Shown here: piece by piece, positions 60,754 to 64,000 of the stretch | Layout: each line of letters begins with the position of its first letter | Position numbering within the stretch: the stretch's first letter is position 1 | NCBI GenBank assembly: GCA_016801845.1 | Contig: CM028923.1 | Location: forward strand, 16,003,679-16,067,678 | Source of the DNA: Polydactylus sextarius | Taxonomy: Eukaryota > Chordata > Actinopteri > Polynemidae | DNA length: 64,000 nucleotides | Reading direction: 5' to 3' | Notes under the pieces: generated by a model | What the model was told of the DNA's origin: nothing | What the model saw: only the letters and a program-made list of their open reading frames with translations | Database searches by the model: none | Translations under genes and position numbers: made by a program

Positions 60754-63700
60754 TCACGCCCGACAGCACAGCAGCTTGTGAAAGACATTCCTGAACTCGG
60801 TGTTGAAGGCAGTGTAGATGATCGGGTTGACGGCACTGTTGACATAACCGAGCCATGTTACCACGGAGATTAGGGTGGAGCTGATGTCACATGACTGACA
60901 CAACACCTTGGTGACGTGGACGACAAAGAAAGGTGTCCAACAGGCGAGAAACACACCTGAGACCAAAGAGACAGATGGTTAAAAGAACAGAGTGTCGCAG
61001 GTTTCCTATTTAAAAATCAACCTCATACCATCTTTAAAATGAAACCTATTCATATTTTTTACAGCGTAGGTGCTGGATTCTAAATGTTTCTGTGGTGTGA
61101 AGCTGCGGCTGAGACATTTCAGTAGTTTCCAAGGAGATTGATAGAGCAGTTTCTATTTTTACTGAGAGGATCACAGTGTCGCAGTTAAACACATGAACAG
61201 TTTTCTGTGGAGAACAGATGCCCAGTGGTGCTAAGCAGTAATGAAACTTCAGTGACAGTTCATTCTCAGAGAGCAGCAGCTCACAAACATCGTTATCACA
61301 TCATATACCTACACCAGGTAAAGTGTACTGGTGTGTTCATGTCAGTGATTCAGATCTGAGTTACTTTTGGTCTGACCCAATATGTTGATATCTACCAAGT
61401 TCTCATGGGTCAGAAGTTTCGCAGCTTGTTTGATCCCATCACAAGATGATCTCAAGTTCTGGTTTTGTTTCTAGTTCTGGTTGTGGTACTCACCATCAAC
61501 GACAAGTAACTGTGTATAACTTGGCTCTGGTTCTAATACTCACCGACGACAACTGGCAGGACCTTCATGGCCTTTCGCTCCCTCCCACTGACTCTGCTGC
61601 TCTTGCTGTTTCTTCTTCTTCTCTTCTTCATCAGGCCGTTCTCTGTGCTAACTGCCTCTCTCTTCTCTGTGGCCTCTCCATCCGACACACTGTCCATCTG
61701 CATTGTCATAGGGTCACTTTCTGCCACTACCGTCACCACATCCTGCTTCTCCTTGATCCCTGGTATCATTGAGGGCATCGTCATCGTCATGGAGACAGCA
61801 GAAGGGGAGGTGGGGCTGAAGCCTGTTGTTGTGTACACCACCTGCTCTTTTCTCATGGTTGTCGTGGCTTTAGCTCGCTTTAGAGCCGAGCCTAAGCGTA
61901 AAGAAAGAGCTGGACGACCAAATCGACCGGCCTGTGATCTACTCCGACCGCTCCACTGTCGCAGGCCTCGAAACATCCAATAATACAAGAAGAGCATGAC
62001 TGGACAGGGCACAAAGAAAGAGCAGACCGATGAGTAGACCACAAAGTGGTCGTCCTCCAGCTTGCACACACTGGGATCACGACCTGGCACCTGGTTCAGA
62101 CCAAATATAACTGGACTGGCTACGCCCAGAGACAGGACCCAAGTGGCTGTGATGAGGGCTAGCTGGCGAACACTGAACTGGTTCCTGTTGTACTTTAAAG
62201 GAACCACCACCGCAATGTACCTGTAATGAAACAGAGACAGTTGAGACTATGTACGCTGCAGGTACCACAGGTTGGCATGACAACTTGAATAGGATGTTGA
62301 TTTTTCAGCTGCTAATTGTGCTGCAAACAGCCACTGCCATCTCCTATAACATTTATCTGAGTCGTGGGGTGTGAACACAACTGGACGTCACCTCTCATCT
62401 GAGCATGTTCTTCAATTCTAACTGACCTGTGTAGAAATCCAGGTCTATATCCTCTGGTGAAACCTAGTGCCGTTTTCTCCCAGAGACCAAGAGAAGCCAT
62501 GCTTCCCCTATTTTTCCTGACAATAGCAGACATTTTAATTAAAATATTTTGTCAGTTTACCGGTTTTGTTTCTTCTATTGTGCTACAGTCATCCCTCTCC
62601 TGTTTTCTCAGTCAGTATTTTGCAATGAGTGAAATGGCACACCCCCACTACCCCACATAACCTATGTGGTGAAACACCATATTACAAGTCATGTCTAAGT
62701 GGCGCCCAGGCTAAATTGGCCTTCCTATCACTACAGAATTTTAAAAAACTAACTTTCAACCTATCAGATTAGTGATACTACCAGTCTGTTATTATGAAGA
62801 GAAGCCAGTTTGGATTTACCTCCTTGACAGAATCGACCTATACTCACACTACAAGTATTCATACAGGACGTGCATGTTTAAGGTTAGCAATAGAGGGTGG
62901 AGGTTTGGAGTTTTTGGTGAAAAACAGTTTCACCAAACTGCCAGTTAGTTGTCTTATCTCGCTTGGCTTCCCTGCAAATTTCCACGCCACTGGTGAAACC
63001 TGCAGCATTTAACAATATGTTGAGGTCACATGGATCCAGGTGTGGGTGGATGTCCAGCATCCTGGGAGAAGTGGCTTCAGGACTGTACTGGTGGCTGATG
63101 GGTAAGTGGATCACCTAACACTGGAAGTCTTTGGTGTTGGTTTTACCTGGAGGGTTGTAGTGCAGTTATCCCTTCATATGTGGTGGTTGTGTCTTTAAAG
63201 GATAAATAGATTAAACTGATTTTCTATGTGAAGATGTCTTCACAGTGAGTGGAGGTGATATTGTAGCAGCTCAGTGAAATCACCTGCTCTCTCTGACTCA
63301 CTGTTTCAGTGAACAGTCAGTCGCCTCCATTAACACATAAATGTGGATAACGACACGAGGTGTTAACACTGTGATCAATCTGCTCGTATCTTTACTCTGA
63401 CTCTGCTGAGTTTACACACACATTTAATGACACTGTGAGTTATTTTTATTTTTTTCACAGAGAAAGTGTCACATGTTTGTAATACTTTGAGTCTCATGAC
63501 AAAAAAGTTCAAGTCACATAATTAAAACAAATCTCACGCTGCTGCTAGTTAAGACGGTGACTGCCATCACTGTGATGAACAGAACATTTTTTTTATTTAG
63601 GTTGAGAATATCTAAGCTTATTTTCATATCTCTCCTGTGGATCAGATCCAGGACTCTGCACCGACAATTAAATACATGTGGAAACATGTTAGACATGTTA

Positions 63701-63829
63701 GACGTGTTAGACTCACCTGTCCACACTGATGGCACAGAGGTTGAGGATGGAGGCAGTGCACAGCATCACATCCATAGTCATCAAAGCATCACAAATGTAG
63801 GTGCTCAGTGTCCAGATTCCCCCCAGAAA
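60754..63829 (-). CDS. drd4: Dopamine receptor D4 (3' three coding exons; 5' end off the window)
   Basis: D2-like, Gi-coupled dopamine receptor of the plasma membrane. Exons visible: 63829-63717, 62220-61544, 60956-60754; phases 2 and 1 close. The first shows TM3: CDALMTMDVMLCTASILN with the amine-binding Asp, and ends DR of the DRY motif, completed by Tyr in the next exon. The second covers TM4, extracellular loop 2 (GRDPSVCKLEDDHFVVYSSV), TM5 with the Ser cluster SSVCSFF, and a long third intracellular loop. The last covers TM6 (FLACWTPFFVVHVTKVL) and TM7 (GYVNSAVNPIIYTAFNTEF), ending HKLLCCRA, a possible palmitoylation site. YSSVCSFFVPCPVMLFLYYW and the RERKAMKVLPVVVG stretch match D4 more closely than D2 or D3. 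The TM1-TM2 exon must lie beyond 64,000. The human proline-rich 48-bp repeat is absent; the loop is Met/Thr-rich with an RRRRNSKSS basic patch. Confidence 0.93.
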
Positions 63830-64000
63830 CTGCACAAACACACAAAACTGTTGATCAGAATTAGTCTTCATGAAACACCCTGTCCTCACTGATCTCATTG
63901 AGCACCACTGATACACTGTCATTACTATCTAATACCATGTCATATTATTGTCCTTCAAACATGTCCTCATTGAGCAGATATGAACCTGTCCCTGTTCTGG
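63830..64000 (-). other. drd4: drd4 intron, cut by the window edge
   Basis: The exon to the left begins after a clean acceptor (TTTGTGCAG). No exon is visible up to the edge, so this is the 3' part of the intron that follows the TM1-TM2 exon. Confidence 0.7.

Noticed and set aside
61567..61983. 138-residue plus-strand ORF with hydrophobic Leu-rich start
   Set aside because: It is the antisense shadow of the drd4 third-loop exon, whose minus-strand frame matches dopamine D4 receptors and has correct splice phases.

Overview
The window is ordinary nuclear DNA from a bony fish, most likely a spiny-rayed teleost. It is AT-rich, with spliced vertebrate genes, short GT-AG introns, many microsatellites and remnants of fish-type SINEs and LINEs. 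I found no bacterial, plasmid, CRISPR or phage features. Six protein-coding genes can be reconstructed exon by exon, and in every one the splice phases close.

Layout: 1-6.0 kb has no recognisable gene. 6.0-19.3 kb holds caprin2 (minus strand, 20 coding exons, 910 residues, C-terminal C1q domain). 19.4-23.1 kb is intergenic. 23.1-28.6 kb holds calumenin (calu, plus strand, 313 residues, six EF hands, HDEF tail). 29.0-40.7 kb holds transportin-3 (tnpo3, plus strand, 22 coding exons, 923 residues). 40.7-43.3 kb is intergenic. 43.3-47.7 kb holds irf5 (minus strand, 502 residues). 48.3-56.6 kb holds a cadherin-related family member 5 gene (cdhr5, minus strand, about 590 residues, no mucin-repeat region). 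56.7-60.2 kb is intergenic, with a dead retroelement and a long tetranucleotide tract. 60.2-64.0 kb holds the 3' three coding exons of a dopamine D4 receptor gene (drd4, minus strand), whose first exon lies beyond the right edge.

The genes do not form one pathway. Calu is an ER calcium-binding protein, tnpo3 imports SR-protein cargo into the nucleus, irf5 is an innate-immune transcription factor, cdhr5 is a brush-border adhesion protein, drd4 is a Gi-coupled amine receptor and caprin2 is an RNA-binding and Wnt-related protein. The main point of interest is the gene order. In human, CALU, IRF5 and TNPO3 lie together on 7q, whereas CDHR5 and DRD4 lie beside IRF7 on 11p15. Here irf5 carries both sets of neighbours, as expected if the IRF5 and IRF7 regions are paralogous. 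Other points are a cdhr5 splice donor that reads GG instead of GT, a 22-bp minisatellite whose unit resembles the splice acceptor of the last cdhr5 exon, an 18-bp coding repeat in irf5, and a roughly 185-bp LINE segment present twice at the 3' end of tnpo3. I did not find an undescribed biological system.
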